DNA of 64,000 nt from Pseudohongiella nitratireducens (GTDB taxonomy: Bacteria > Pseudomonadota > Gammaproteobacteria > Pseudomonadales > Pseudohongiellaceae). Below, piece by piece: positions 46,388 to 54,962 of this stretch (position 1 is the first letter of the stretch; each line of letters opens with the position of its first letter). Under the pieces are notes generated by a model. The model had not been told where the DNA came from. It searched no databases and worked only from the letters and a program-made list of their open reading frames with translations. A program made the translations under genes and the position numbers. The stretch is from assembly GCF_001642735.1 (NCBI RefSeq), contig NZ_LWHM01000001.1:248001-312000 (forward strand), written 5' to 3'.

Positions 46388-46461
46388 TCCCCTGGCAGTT
46401 GACCCTGATTTGACCCATAATCGACTGCAATCGATTTTCAGGGCATTTATAGGAGGGGAGA

Positions 46462-47889
46462 ATGAGCGACCTGGACCTGTCATTTTATCTGAATGGGCAA
46501 TGGGTTGATGCCAGCGAACGAAAGCAGCTTGCTGTCATTAACCCTGCAACGGAATCACCGCTGACCCATATCGCCATGGGCACAGCTGATGACGTCAACC
46601 TCGCGGTAAAAGCTGCCAGGGATGCGTTTCCGTCCTGGTCAACGACCAGCCGCGAAGAGCGCCTGCAGATACTGGACAAAATCATAGCTGGCATCAAAGC
46701 ACGAGGCGAGGAGCTGGCTCAGGCTATCAGTCAGGAGATGGGTGCGCCGATCAGCTTTGCCCGCACTGCCCAGGTCGGCACGGGCATTGGCCATTTCGCC
46801 ACCGCGCGACAAATCCTCGCTGATTTCGAATTTGCACACCTGCGCGGCAAAACCCTGGTTTGCCAGGAACCTATCGGTGTCTGTGGCTTAATTACTCCCT
46901 GGAACTGGCCACTAAATCAGGTCAGCTGCAAAGTAGCGCCGGCGCTGGCCACCGGCTGTACCATGATTCTGAAACCCAGTGAAATGTCTCCGGTAAGCGC
47001 CCGCATTTTGACTGAAATTATTCATGATGCCGGTGTCCCGGCTGGTGTCTTCAACCTGGTCAACGGCGACGGCCCTACCGTAGGTGCGGCAATGTCCTCG
47101 CACCCTGACATCGACATGATGTCTTTTACCGGCTCCACACGCGCCGGACGGGAAGTTGCCAAAGCGTCAGCTGATACGATCAAGCGCGTCAGCCAGGAAC
47201 TGGGCGGCAAATCTGCCAATATCATTCTTGATGATGCCGACTTCCCTGCAGCCGTAAAAGGCGGCGTACTAGGCTGTTTCGGTAACTGTGGACAATCCTG
47301 CAACGCACCGACCCGCATGCTGGTTCCAGCATCCCGAATGGACGAAGTGATTGAAATTGCCCGCGCTGTGGCCGCCAAAGCTATCCCCGGCAATCCTGCC
47401 GATGACGCTACCCGGATTGGCCCGGTGGTCAGCCAGACTCAATACGATCGCATCCAGTCACTCATCCAGGCTGGCATAGATGAAGGCGCAACACTGGTCG
47501 CCGGCGGAACAGGCAAACCTGACGGCCTGGATACAGGGTATTTTGTCAAACCAACCGTCTTTGCTAATGTCCGCAATGATATGACCATAGCAAAGGAAGA
47601 AATATTTGGCCCGGTATTATCCATCATCGCTTACCAGGATGATGACGATGCTGTGCGTATTGCCAATGACTCGGAATATGGGCTATCGGGCTATGTGTCA
47701 GGTGAGCAGGATCATGCCCGGCAAATTGCCCGCCGCATGCGTACCGGCATGATCCACCTGAACGGCGCCAGCACAGATTTCTCTGCACCATTTGGTGGGT
47801 TCAAGCAGTCTGGCAATGGTCGGGAATGGGGCGTTGAGGGGTTCCATGAGTTTTTGGAGACCAAGGCGATCATGGGTTATGGGGGCTAG
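46462..47889 (+). CDS. NAD(P)-dependent aldehyde dehydrogenase
   Basis: A 475-residue aldehyde dehydrogenase. Cofactor region: TPWNWPLNQVSCKVAPALAT and SFTGSTRAGREVAKASADT; general base Glu in QELGGKSANIIL; nucleophile Cys in GNCGQSCNAPTRMLVP; the C-terminal SEYGLSGYVSGEQDHARQIA and GGFKQSGNGREWG are standard. The substrate aldehyde cannot be told. A strong AGGAGGGGAG precedes the ATG. Downstream lie hairpin elements C and B, then the slyD terminator. Confidence 0.94.
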   Translation: MSDLDLSFYLNGQWVDASERKQLAVINPATESPLTHIAMGTADDVNLAVKAARDAFPSWSTTSREERLQILDKIIAGIKARGEELAQAISQEMGAPISFARTAQVGTGIGHFATARQILADFEFAHLRGKTLVCQEPIGVCGLITPWNWPLNQVSCKVAPALATGCTMILKPSEMSPVSARILTEIIHDAGVPAGVFNLVNGDGPTVGAAMSSHPDIDMMSFTGSTRAGREVAKASADTIKRVSQELGGKSANIILDDADFPAAVKGGVLGCFGNCGQSCNAPTRMLVPASRMDEVIEIARAVAAKAIPGNPADDATRIGPVVSQTQYDRIQSLIQAGIDEGATLVAGGTGKPDGLDTGYFVKPTVFANVRNDMTIAKEEIFGPVLSIIAYQDDDDAVRIANDSEYGLSGYVSGEQDHARQIARRMRTGMIHLNGASTDFSAPFGGFKQSGNGREWGVEGFHEFLETKAIMGYGG

Positions 47890-47919
47890 ATCGGCCAGCA
47901 ACGGCGCAAAATAGAGAGC

Positions 47920-48031
47920 GGTCAGGACATCATAGAACCGGTGGCAGACGACCACAGCACATCGGCCGACGCTCGGCGGGCGGAAACTCAGCCTGGCGGC
48001 TTCGGACAGTCCGCTCGCTCATTCGAGCTGC
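47920..48031 (+). repeat. Hairpin element C: left half and apex of a third element, interrupted by element B
   Basis: Aligned with the reverse complement of element A, this stretch has an outer left arm (47920-47949, sharing ATCATAG and GGyAGAC), the 6-nt GACCAC (47950-47955), a 20-nt inner left arm starting AGCACATCGG (47956-47975), apical stem GCGGGCGG/CCGCTCGC with one mismatch (47976-47983, 48011-48018), a 27-nt loop with GCCTGGCGGCT (47984-48010) and the 5-nt bulge TCATT (48019-48023). The right inner arm begins CGAGC as required but breaks after about eight bases, where element B begins. Sequence after B (TTGTGC, then TTGGTGCTATT near 48211) resembles the missing right part. Confidence 0.72.
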
Positions 48032-48198
48032 GGGCAGACCATCCCTTCACATACCTCAGCCGACCACTGCCTAACGCCCTTCACCCGGCAGCCGAAAACT
48101 CGCCTGACGGCTCAAACAGTTCGGCTGCGTTTTCGGGTGAAGGGCGTTAGGCAAAACGTGGTCTAACTGGCTGAGGTATGTGAAGGGATGGTCTGCCC
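48032..48198 (+). repeat. Hairpin element B: 167-bp perfect multi-stem palindrome with a conserved loop
   Basis: The outer stem (48032-48061 with 48169-48198) is a perfect 30 bp. The internal loop is GACCAC on the left (48062-48067) and 15 nt on the right (48154-48168, containing ACGTGGTCTAA). The inner stem TGCCTAACGCCCTTCACCCG (48068-48087 with 48134-48153) is a perfect 20 bp. Apical stem GCAGCCGA/TCGGCTGC (48088-48095, 48121-48128) encloses a 25-nt loop with AAACTC, GCCTGACGGCT and AAACAGT; the 5-nt bulge GTTTT (48129-48133) follows. Stem lengths and loop positions equal those of element A, yet the stem sequences differ throughout. No reading frame is convincing. Confidence 0.92.
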
Positions 48199-48243
48199 TT
48201 GTGCCGTGTTTTGGTGCTATTAGCAACAGTGACGTTAGGCTAT

Positions 48244-48284
48244 AAAAAAAGGCTATGAGTGTAATGACTCACAGCCTTTTTTGG
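48244..48284. terminator. Bidirectional terminator between the aldehyde dehydrogenase region and slyD
   Basis: AAAAGGCTATGAGT and ACTCACAGCCTTTT pair over 14 bp with one mismatch around a short loop, flanked by A7 and T6. It ends slyD on the minus strand (42 bases beyond its stop) and blocks transcripts coming from the hairpin-element region on the plus strand. Confidence 0.85.
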
Positions 48285-48325
48285 TGTTCACCGCTGCTGT
48301 TGTGAGCAGCGGTAACATCTTGCTA

Positions 48326-48814
48326 TTAATGCGCGTTGTCACCGTCGTGGACGTGGCCGTGCGCGATTTCTTCTTCACTGGCATCACGGATGCTGACGAT
48401 TTCGACGTCAAAGTGCAGAGTTTTGCCTGCCATGGGGTGGTTGCCATCAACAGTGACCTGGTCGCCATTGACTTCCTTGACAGTAATCTGTTGTTGCTGA
48501 CCTTCAGGGCCTTGAGCTGTGAAGCCCATACCAGGTTCGATGTTATCGACACCCTGGAACATTTCACGTGGCAGCGTCTGAATCAGCTCGGGATTGCTCT
48601 CACCGTAGGCTTGGTCAGGTGCAATTGTCGCTTTAAAGGAATCACCCTGGGTTTTTCCTGCCAGCTCTTGCTCCAGACCTGGAATCAGGTTATTGGCACC
48701 ATGCAGATAGACCAGAGGACCACGACCCTCAGATGTATCCATGACTTCACCTTCATCGTTAGTCAGTGTGTAGTTGATGCCAACTACTGAATTCTTGCCT
48801 ATCATTAAACTCAT
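48326..48814 (-). CDS. slyD: FKBP-type peptidyl-prolyl isomerase SlyD
   Basis: A 162-residue isomerase and chaperone. The FKBP part opens GKNSVVGINYTLTNDEGEVM and LVYLHGANNLIPGLEQELAG; the inserted chaperone flap is AYGESNPELIQTLPREMFQG to NHPMAGKTLHFDVEIVSI. The C-terminus keeps a short His-rich tail (GHVHDGDNAH), much shorter than the nickel-binding tail of E. coli SlyD. Start at 48814 has AGGAAAAG upstream; the frame to 48850 adds 12 residues without support. Confidence 0.95.
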   Translation of the reverse strand: MSLMIGKNSVVGINYTLTNDEGEVMDTSEGRGPLVYLHGANNLIPGLEQELAGKTQGDSFKATIAPDQAYGESNPELIQTLPREMFQGVDNIEPGMGFTAQGPEGQQQQITVKEVNGDQVTVDGNHPMAGKTLHFDVEIVSIRDASEEEIAHGHVHDGDNAH

Positions 48815-48898
48815 ATGCTTTTCCTGCTTTGGACAATAAAAATCACGCACACCCTAACATTTATCGTCCGCAAAGTCTCGCCAACTCCCTGCAACCCC

Positions 48899-49705
48899 TC
48901 AATCCCCCGAGGATTTGTATTGATCCGCGAATCGATCCTGCAACTTCCTCATGCCACCTAACCAGCGGTCATAATCGCTGGTTTTGCGCTGCATATAGGT
49001 CAGTACCTGGGGGTGCGGCAAGCATAAAAAACGTTCTTCAGAGAGGGTTTGCACCACCGTATCCGCTAATGCATCCGGTTCCAGCATGCCATCCACACCA
49101 GCCACGCCACCGCCACCGGTATTGGCTGTCATCTTGGTTCTGACTGCCTGAGGACAAAGTACGGACACTTTAATTCCCCGGCTACCGTAGGTGATAGACA
49201 GCCATTCTGCAAAACCAATAGCAGCATGTTTGGTAACCGCATATGGGGCCGAGCCTACCTGGCTGAGCAGACCGGCAGCTGAGGCCGTGTTAAGCAAATA
49301 ACCTTCGCCCCGCTCCAGCATCCCGGGCAGAACAGCGCGCGCCGCATAGATATGAGACATTACATTGATGTCCCAGATTTTTCCCCAGCCTTCATCACTG
49401 ACGTTCTCATCCCCGGGAATAAAAATACCGGCATTGGAACAGAACAGATCAATATGACCATGTTTGCTCTCTGCATGGGCTACCAGCGCCTGTATATCGC
49501 TCTCTTTACTAACGTCAACTGCCATCGTGGAGAGCTGACAGGTTGCCACCTCTTTGAATGCGTCAACCAGAGACGCCAGTCCTGCTTCATCAATATCTGC
49601 TGCCACAATTGCAGATGCGCCTTCACGAGCGAAGCGCTCGCACAAAGACCAGCCAATTCCACTGGCCGCCCCTGTTACCACAATGTTTTTGCCCGACAAT
49701 TCCAT
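48899..49705 (-). CDS. Short-chain dehydrogenase/reductase
   Basis: A 268-residue classical SDR. The nucleotide-binding turn is VTGAASGIGWSLCERFAREG with Asp in ADID at the end of the second strand, favouring NAD(H). SNAG is present, catalytic Ser lies in LLNTASAAGLLSQVGS and the Y-x-x-x-K in PYAVTKHAAIGFAEWL. The C-terminus is longer than the minimal fold and includes a segment rich in Arg/Lys (LTYMQRKTSDYDRWLGGMRK). Substrate unknown. It is transcribed away from the TonB receptor gene. Confidence 0.9.
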   Translation of the reverse strand: MELSGKNIVVTGAASGIGWSLCERFAREGASAIVAADIDEAGLASLVDAFKEVATCQLSTMAVDVSKESDIQALVAHAESKHGHIDLFCSNAGIFIPGDENVSDEGWGKIWDINVMSHIYAARAVLPGMLERGEGYLLNTASAAGLLSQVGSAPYAVTKHAAIGFAEWLSITYGSRGIKVSVLCPQAVRTKMTANTGGGGVAGVDGMLEPDALADTVVQTLSEERFLCLPHPQVLTYMQRKTSDYDRWLGGMRKLQDRFADQYKSSGD

Positions 49706-49891
49706 CGTCTGCCTCCCTGTTTGTTACAATGCGAATGAAAGAAGTTTACCAGTCAATGCGTCTCCTATCTCACAAGCAAGCATAGCTATCGCGACGTATC
49801 AACAGCAAGCGGAATTCGGCCGGAATCTGTGATAAGGTTCCGGCGGTTTTAGTAAGGATCTACTTCATCAATGATCCAGGGGAGAAAACAA

Positions 49892-52018
49892 GTGACACAG
49901 ATTAAACAGATTCCTGATCAGAATCCGTCAACCACATTCAAACTGGCATCCAGCCTGTCATTGGCAGTTGCCATTTCCGCAGCGATGGCCAGCCCGGCGA
50001 TGGCTCAGCAAGGCGACACACCTGAGATTGAAGAAATCCAGGTCATTTCCACCAGTCGCCGCCCGGAGAACCTGTCCGACGTTAACGCCAGCGTGGCAAT
50101 CCTCAGCGAGGAAGCATTACGCCTGGTAAACCACACTCACATCCAGGAAGCAGCCAACCGCTTACCGGGTGTGAATATCAATCGCAATAACGGTCAGGAA
50201 AGTCTGGCTTCCATCCGCTCACCTGTATTGAGCGGGGGTGGTGCCTGTGGCGCATTCCTGATGGCTGAGCAGGGTATTCCACTGCGTGCAGCCGGTTTCT
50301 GTAATGTCAACGAGCTGTTTGACTCACATTCAGAAAACGCTGAACGCATCGAAGTCATTCGAGGCCCAGGCAGTGCGTTTTATGGCTCAAATGCCGTTCA
50401 CGGCATGATCAACGTGGTACTGCCACGAGCAGGTACCGGTAATGATGTCAGCCTGGAACTTGGCCCACGAGGCACACTGCGCGGCAATGCCCGCATCGGC
50501 TTCGGTGAGGACTTCAAACAGACACTGCTGGTAAACGGTATTACCGAAGAAGGTTATCGGGCTGACAGCGGTTATGACCAGCAAAAGGCAACGTGGCTTT
50601 ATGAAACGACGCTGGATAATGGCGTAAACCTGGATGGCGGCATTGGCATCACCAACCTGAACCAGGAAACCGCAGGGTACGTTGTCGGCACTGACGCCTA
50701 CAAAGACGACGATTTGCGCAAAACCAACCCGAATCCCGAAGCGTACCGCAACAACCGCAGCCTGCGTGCCTGGACACGTATCAGTTACACGCTGGACAGC
50801 GGCTGGGACGTGGTGCTGACACCTTATGTTCGCGATGCAGACCTGGATTTTATCCAGCACTTCCTGCCCGGCACACCGGTTGAACAGAACAAGCACCGCA
50901 GTGCAGGTATGCAGTTTGCCAGCTATAAGGACCTGGGCGAGCAACGCACCCTGTCAGTTGGTATGGACCTGGAATTTACTGAAGGTTCGCTGTTGCAACA
51001 ACAGGATATGCCCACGACCGGCTCTGCATTCCTGGTCAACACCATTCCTGCTGGCAAACACTATGATTATGAAGTCGATGCTACGCAAATAGCGCCCTTC
51101 GTACAGTACGAGCAGTACTGGGACAACGGTTTCGACATCACGCTGGGCCTTCGATTTGAGCGTATTAACTACGAATACGACAACAAAATGATTGCCGGTC
51201 GCACCAAGGAAGACGGCACGCCCTGCGGCTTTGGTGGCTGTCGCTACAACCGCCCTGCCGACCGCGATGACACCTTCGGCAACCTTGCACCGAAGCTGGG
51301 CATTCGGTATCAGATCAATGATTCCCATGATGTGCAGTTCCGTGTCACCCGCGGTTATCGCGCACCTCAGGCTACAGAGCTTTACCGCCTGCAGAATGAC
51401 CAGAACGTGGCTGACCTCGATGCCGTGGAAATCGATAGTGTAGAACTGGGCTTTAATGGCAACCAGGGTCGCATGTCCTATGAGGCAGTCGCCTACTTTA
51501 TGGACAAGGAAAACGAGATCATCAATGACTCGGACCGTATCAACCTCAATAACATGCATACGCGACATCGCGGTTTGGAATTGAGCGGTGCCTATGAAAT
51601 CAGCCAGCAGCTACAACTCAGTGGTTCTTATACACACGCCAGACATACCTATGAGAATGACCGCTTATCAGACGGGACTAACCTCAACGGGCTGGATGTT
51701 GTGTCTGCACCACGTAACTTCGGCAGCCTGCAGCTGCAATGGCAGCCAACGAGCAGCCTGCTAACGGAATTACAGTGGGTAGCCATGGGCGAGTACTTCA
51801 CCAGCCCGGATAACATGCATGAATACGAAGGCCATGATGTTTTGAACCTGCGTACGCGCTGGGATGCTCGGGAAGATCTGACGCTGTCGCTTAATATACT
51901 CAACCTGACAGACACTCAGTACGCTGAACGCGCAGACTTTTCTGCCTTTGGTGGTGATCGGTACTTCCCGGGCGAACCGCTGCGCGCCTTCCTGTCTGTC
52001 GATTGGCGTTTTCGCTGA
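49892..52018 (+). CDS. TonB-dependent outer-membrane receptor
   Basis: A 708-residue outer-membrane transporter. GTG 49892 is chosen as start because GGGGAG lies eight bases before it; the in-frame ATG 49871 would place that ribosome site inside the gene. The signal peptide ends SAAMASPAMAQQ. A TonB box-like EEIQVISTSRR precedes the plug domain, which has IEVIRGPGSAFYGSNAVHGM; the ~22-strand barrel follows, closing with ERADFSAFGGDRYFPGEPLR. Two pairs of cysteines (GGACGAFLMAEQGIPLRAAG then FC; TPCGFGGC) likely form surface disulfides. The ligand (siderophore, cobalamin or other) is not deducible. No TonB/ExbB/ExbD genes are near. Confidence 0.93.
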   Translation: MTQIKQIPDQNPSTTFKLASSLSLAVAISAAMASPAMAQQGDTPEIEEIQVISTSRRPENLSDVNASVAILSEEALRLVNHTHIQEAANRLPGVNINRNNGQESLASIRSPVLSGGGACGAFLMAEQGIPLRAAGFCNVNELFDSHSENAERIEVIRGPGSAFYGSNAVHGMINVVLPRAGTGNDVSLELGPRGTLRGNARIGFGEDFKQTLLVNGITEEGYRADSGYDQQKATWLYETTLDNGVNLDGGIGITNLNQETAGYVVGTDAYKDDDLRKTNPNPEAYRNNRSLRAWTRISYTLDSGWDVVLTPYVRDADLDFIQHFLPGTPVEQNKHRSAGMQFASYKDLGEQRTLSVGMDLEFTEGSLLQQQDMPTTGSAFLVNTIPAGKHYDYEVDATQIAPFVQYEQYWDNGFDITLGLRFERINYEYDNKMIAGRTKEDGTPCGFGGCRYNRPADRDDTFGNLAPKLGIRYQINDSHDVQFRVTRGYRAPQATELYRLQNDQNVADLDAVEIDSVELGFNGNQGRMSYEAVAYFMDKENEIINDSDRINLNNMHTRHRGLELSGAYEISQQLQLSGSYTHARHTYENDRLSDGTNLNGLDVVSAPRNFGSLQLQWQPTSSLLTELQWVAMGEYFTSPDNMHEYEGHDVLNLRTRWDAREDLTLSLNILNLTDTQYAERADFSAFGGDRYFPGEPLRAFLSVDWRFR

Positions 52019-52084
52019 TTTATGACAAAGTAACAAGGTCAGGGAGAGAATCAGACACGGTGACACTGTAAAGGATCCTGGGAT

Positions 52085-52747
52085 ATGGCAAAGGTCGCAA
52101 TACATCACATGGAAGCGTACTTCCAGTTGCGGCCTAGCTCATCAGGACTGATCTCTCCGCCCGACCCATCTGACCGGAGCCTTGTGCCCGGCAAACACGT
52201 CTACGGCAAGCCTGTTCGCCAGGCTGCCGTACTCGTTCCCCTGATACACAGCCCTCGCAGCACGACATTCAATGTGCTTCTGACACTGCGGACCAAGCAT
52301 TTGCGCAATCACGCCGGCCAGGTCAGTCTGCCTGGTGGTTCCATGGATGCCGATGACAAGAATGCCGTTGCCACCGCTTTGCGCGAAACCGAAGAAGAAG
52401 TCGACATCAAGCCCGGACAGGTGCGCATACTTGGCACCATGCCTTCTATCATTTTGCCTTCTGCCTATCAGGTCACACCGGTTGTAGGCGTCATCGACAG
52501 TCGAATAGCGGCACGGGCACACCCTAACCCCGATGAGGTTGCAGAGATTTTTGAGGCACCAGCTTCCCTGTTATTCAACCCCGCCAGTTACCAATTACAG
52601 ACCATGCAGCTGCGTAACAAGCCGAGAAAATTCTGGGAACTGCATTACCAGCAGTTTCGTATATGGGGAGCGACAGCAGCGATACTGCATCATCTGGCGC
52701 AGGAAGTGTTTACCTTTATGGAAAGCGGAAGCAGCCAGGATCTGTAA
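52085..52747 (+). CDS. NUDIX hydrolase, CoA-pyrophosphatase type (NudL-like)
   Basis: A 220-residue NUDIX protein. The NUDIX box SLPGGSMDADDKNAVATALR and ETEEEVDI fits G-x5-E-x7-R-E-U-x-E-E-x-G-U with Asp and Asp-Ile replacements at the first Glu and final Gly-U positions. Before it stands VLLTLRTKHLRNHAGQVSLP, matching the L-L-T-x-R-x-x-x-L-R-x-H-x-G-Q-V-x-F-P motif of coenzyme A diphosphatases (NudL/Nudt7). So it probably cleaves CoA or oxidised CoA to phosphopantetheine and adenosine bisphosphate. A start at a second Met, eight codons in, is also possible. Confidence 0.9.
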   Translation: MAKVAIHHMEAYFQLRPSSSGLISPPDPSDRSLVPGKHVYGKPVRQAAVLVPLIHSPRSTTFNVLLTLRTKHLRNHAGQVSLPGGSMDADDKNAVATALRETEEEVDIKPGQVRILGTMPSIILPSAYQVTPVVGVIDSRIAARAHPNPDEVAEIFEAPASLLFNPASYQLQTMQLRNKPRKFWELHYQQFRIWGATAAILHHLAQEVFTFMESGSSQDL

Positions 52748-52765
52748 ACAGACCCTGGCTGTACT

Positions 52766-53512
52766 TTATGGCGCAACATCCAGCGGTGGCGTTTCAGTGA
52801 ACAATTCATTAAAAAAGTTAGCCAGTGCCAGATCCGTCCGGCGGCTGGCCTGCTGGCTGTATACCGTACCGAAATCCGGGTTATTGGCCGCAGGATTGGT
52901 GAAAGCGTGCTTGGTATTGCCAAACACGTGCACTTGCCAGTCAACCCCGGCATCGGTCATTTCCTTTTGCAGATCAGCAACCTGCTCAGGCGGCGCCATC
53001 GGGTCTTCATGCCCATGCATCACCAACACCTTGGACTTGATCTTATCTTCGTGTTCAGCCCCCTGCCCGAGCAAACCGTGCACACTGGCAACACCTTTGA
53101 CCAAAGCGCCTGCACGAGCCAGCTCAAGAACCGCCATACCGCCAAAGCAGTATCCCATGGCGCCAATATTGTCATCGTCCACCTGGGAGAGGCGTCTCGC
53201 AGCCTTGAAGGCTGCGAGCATCCGACGACGCAGTAATGCCCGGTCCTCTACATAGGGTGTCATCAGGGCTGCATTGCCATCCGTATCGCCGTCTTTACCG
53301 AAAACACCTTTGCCATAGATATCCAGTGCAAAGCCGACATATCCAAGCTCGGCCATCTTTTCCGCCCCGGCACAGGCATATTCCCTGCGGCCGCTCCAGT
53401 CATGTGCCACCAGCACACATGGCTGAGGTGCTTCGGCATTTTCATCGTAAGCAACATAGGCTTCCAGAACCGTATCTCCGTCCTGGTACTCCAGATATTC
53501 CGTTTTCAGCAT
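52766..53512 (-). CDS. Dienelactone hydrolase family protein
   Basis: A 248-residue alpha/beta hydrolase. Nucleophile Cys lies in GYCFGGMAV, the elbow G-x-C-x-G-G of dienelactone hydrolases; VLVAHDWSGRREYACA and VLVMHGHEDPMAPPEQV supply the remaining fold and the Asp, and the His is in GNTKHAFTNPAAN. Members act on lactones or other small esters; no aromatic degradation genes are near, so a general detoxifying role is more likely. Cytoplasmic, no signal. It lies upstream of nothing obvious on its strand, 45 bases after the peroxiredoxin gene. Confidence 0.88.
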   Translation of the reverse strand: MLKTEYLEYQDGDTVLEAYVAYDENAEAPQPCVLVAHDWSGRREYACAGAEKMAELGYVGFALDIYGKGVFGKDGDTDGNAALMTPYVEDRALLRRRMLAAFKAARRLSQVDDDNIGAMGYCFGGMAVLELARAGALVKGVASVHGLLGQGAEHEDKIKSKVLVMHGHEDPMAPPEQVADLQKEMTDAGVDWQVHVFGNTKHAFTNPAANNPDFGTVYSQQASRRTDLALANFFNELFTETPPLDVAP

Positions 53513-53557
53513 GATTCGCTACCTCGGATAAAACTCTGCCTGATGTAAGAACGGGAC

Positions 53558-54037
53558 TTATAGTGCTGCAAGAATCTTTTCAGCGGCGCTGACGTCAACA
53601 CCCGGACCATCTTCAACAGCCAGGAATGTGACTTCGCCGTTATCAACGATCATTGCGTAACGCTGACTGCGGCTACCCATACCAAAACCGGCAGCATCCA
53701 TTTCCAGGTCGACGGCTTTGGTGAACTCACCGTTACCGTCAGCCAGCATCAGGATCTCATCAGCATTCTGGCTCTTGGCCCAGGCGTCCATCACAAAAGC
53801 GTCATTGACCGCAACACAGGCAATAGTGTCCACGCCTTTGCCCTTGATCTTGTCCGCATTAACGACATAGCCCGGCAAGTGTGTAACCGTACAGCCAGGT
53901 GTAAACGCCCCGGGCACCGCAAATAACACGACTTTCTTGCCTTTAAATACGTCGTCACTGTTGATCTGCTTCGGACCTTCTTCGCCCATCACGTGCATTG
54001 CCACTGATGGTATTTTCTGACCTGCTTGAATCGCCAT
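53558..54037 (-). CDS. Peroxiredoxin, Prx5/AhpE-like (PGAFTPxC type)
   Basis: A 159-residue thiol peroxidase. The peroxidatic Cys is in VPGAFTPGCTVTHLPGYV; the usual P-G-A-F-T-P-T-C-S motif has Gly at the position before Cys. RYAMIVDNGEVTFLAVEDGP matches the R-x-x-x-I-x-D-x-G-x-V C-terminal pattern. A second Cys at DTIACVAVND is the usual site for resolution in some Prx5 proteins. Reduction is probably by glutaredoxin or thioredoxin. Start at 54037 has GAGG nine bases upstream; the long frame to 54148 overlaps the protease gene and is not credible. Confidence 0.93.
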   Translation of the reverse strand: MAIQAGQKIPSVAMHVMGEEGPKQINSDDVFKGKKVVLFAVPGAFTPGCTVTHLPGYVVNADKIKGKGVDTIACVAVNDAFVMDAWAKSQNADEILMLADGNGEFTKAVDLEMDAAGFGMGSRSQRYAMIVDNGEVTFLAVEDGPGVDVSAAEKILAAL

Positions 54038-54098
54038 ATCTATTACCTCTTGATAACTTTTCGTAAGATGGATGAAATTGCATTTGAGTGTAGCAAAT

Positions 54099-54962
54099 TC
54101 ACTGGTGGCTCGATATACAGGATTGCGAGGTGACAAGGGATTCTCCAACCACTGCCCTGATCCAGTCCATCTGACGGGATATACGCTGATAGATCACCCT
54201 GGCGCCGTATTGCCCCCAGGATGAAGGGCTGCCAGCGCCTAACTCACCTATAGCGACCCCGGCCAAACAATTTATACCATCGACGCTGACCAGGGCAGGC
54301 CCACCGCTATCCCCGAGACCAGGCACCCCTTCCAGTGGCAGAACACCGGACTGATCGGGTGACTCGAAATCAAAGCGCAACCAGGATTCGGTCACTTCGG
54401 TAACACGGTTGTGTGCTTTTCTAAGCTGGCCATCACGGCTTCGGCGTGGGTGATCGCCGGTACCTGAATACCCCCACCCCAAAAACATCATTTGCTTGCC
54501 AAGCTCGGCTTCACCACCATACACAGACAGGGGTTGCACACCGCTTACAGGTGCCTGCAAACGTATCAGTGCCAGGTCTGTCTCTGAGTTACCTGTTGTG
54601 TTGCCAGTGTGCCATTCGGGATGAAGGTAATATTGAGCCACAGGCATGACATCCCGGTTGATTGTTACCGTGAAACTGAGATCATCAGCAAAGGCGGCTG
54701 CCATGCCCGATTCCTGAACACAGTGTGCCGCCGTCAAGGCCCAGTCTCTGGCGATCAGGCTGGCCACACAGGTATGAATAAAGCCTTCGGTTCCCAGGGG
54801 AAATACCGCCGGGTAATCCCATTCTCTGGCGTAATATCGGGTGTATCCGGTATCATGGCGGGTAATGATCGCATGTGCCTGATCAGCGACCCTGAAGTCA
54901 ACCACCAGATAACCGAAGATCAGCACAGCCGTTGCAATAAATCGTGTCCAGGAGGCATTCAT
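54099..54962 (-). CDS. Secreted trypsin-like serine protease (S1)
   Basis: A 287-residue exported protease. The signal peptide ends ADQAHAII. Catalytic triad: His in WALTAAHCVQE, Asp in SETDLALIRLQAP, Ser in GLGDSGGPALVS; two cysteine pairs (CVASLIARDWALTAAHC and NCLAG plus SQSC) could form disulfides. The mature N-terminus lacks the I-V-G-G activation site, so activation would be by another route or the enzyme is active on export. Its ATG shares two bases with the ATG of a small gene on the other strand (54961). Confidence 0.87.
   Translation of the reverse strand: MNASWTRFIATAVLIFGYLVVDFRVADQAHAIITRHDTGYTRYYAREWDYPAVFPLGTEGFIHTCVASLIARDWALTAAHCVQESGMAAAFADDLSFTVTINRDVMPVAQYYLHPEWHTGNTTGNSETDLALIRLQAPVSGVQPLSVYGGEAELGKQMMFLGWGYSGTGDHPRRSRDGQLRKAHNRVTEVTESWLRFDFESPDQSGVLPLEGVPGLGDSGGPALVSVDGINCLAGVAIGELGAGSPSSWGQYGARVIYQRISRQMDWIRAVVGESLVTSQSCISSHQ

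Noticed and set aside
48068-48153. Integron attC site: inner stem of element B has GCCTAAC and GTTAGGC (R-Y-Y-Y-A-A-C / G-T-T-R-R-R-Y)
   Set aside because: Elements A and C with the same architecture lack these core sites, the stem is perfectly paired without extrahelical bases, and no cassette or integrase is present. I take the match as chance in a freely varying stem.
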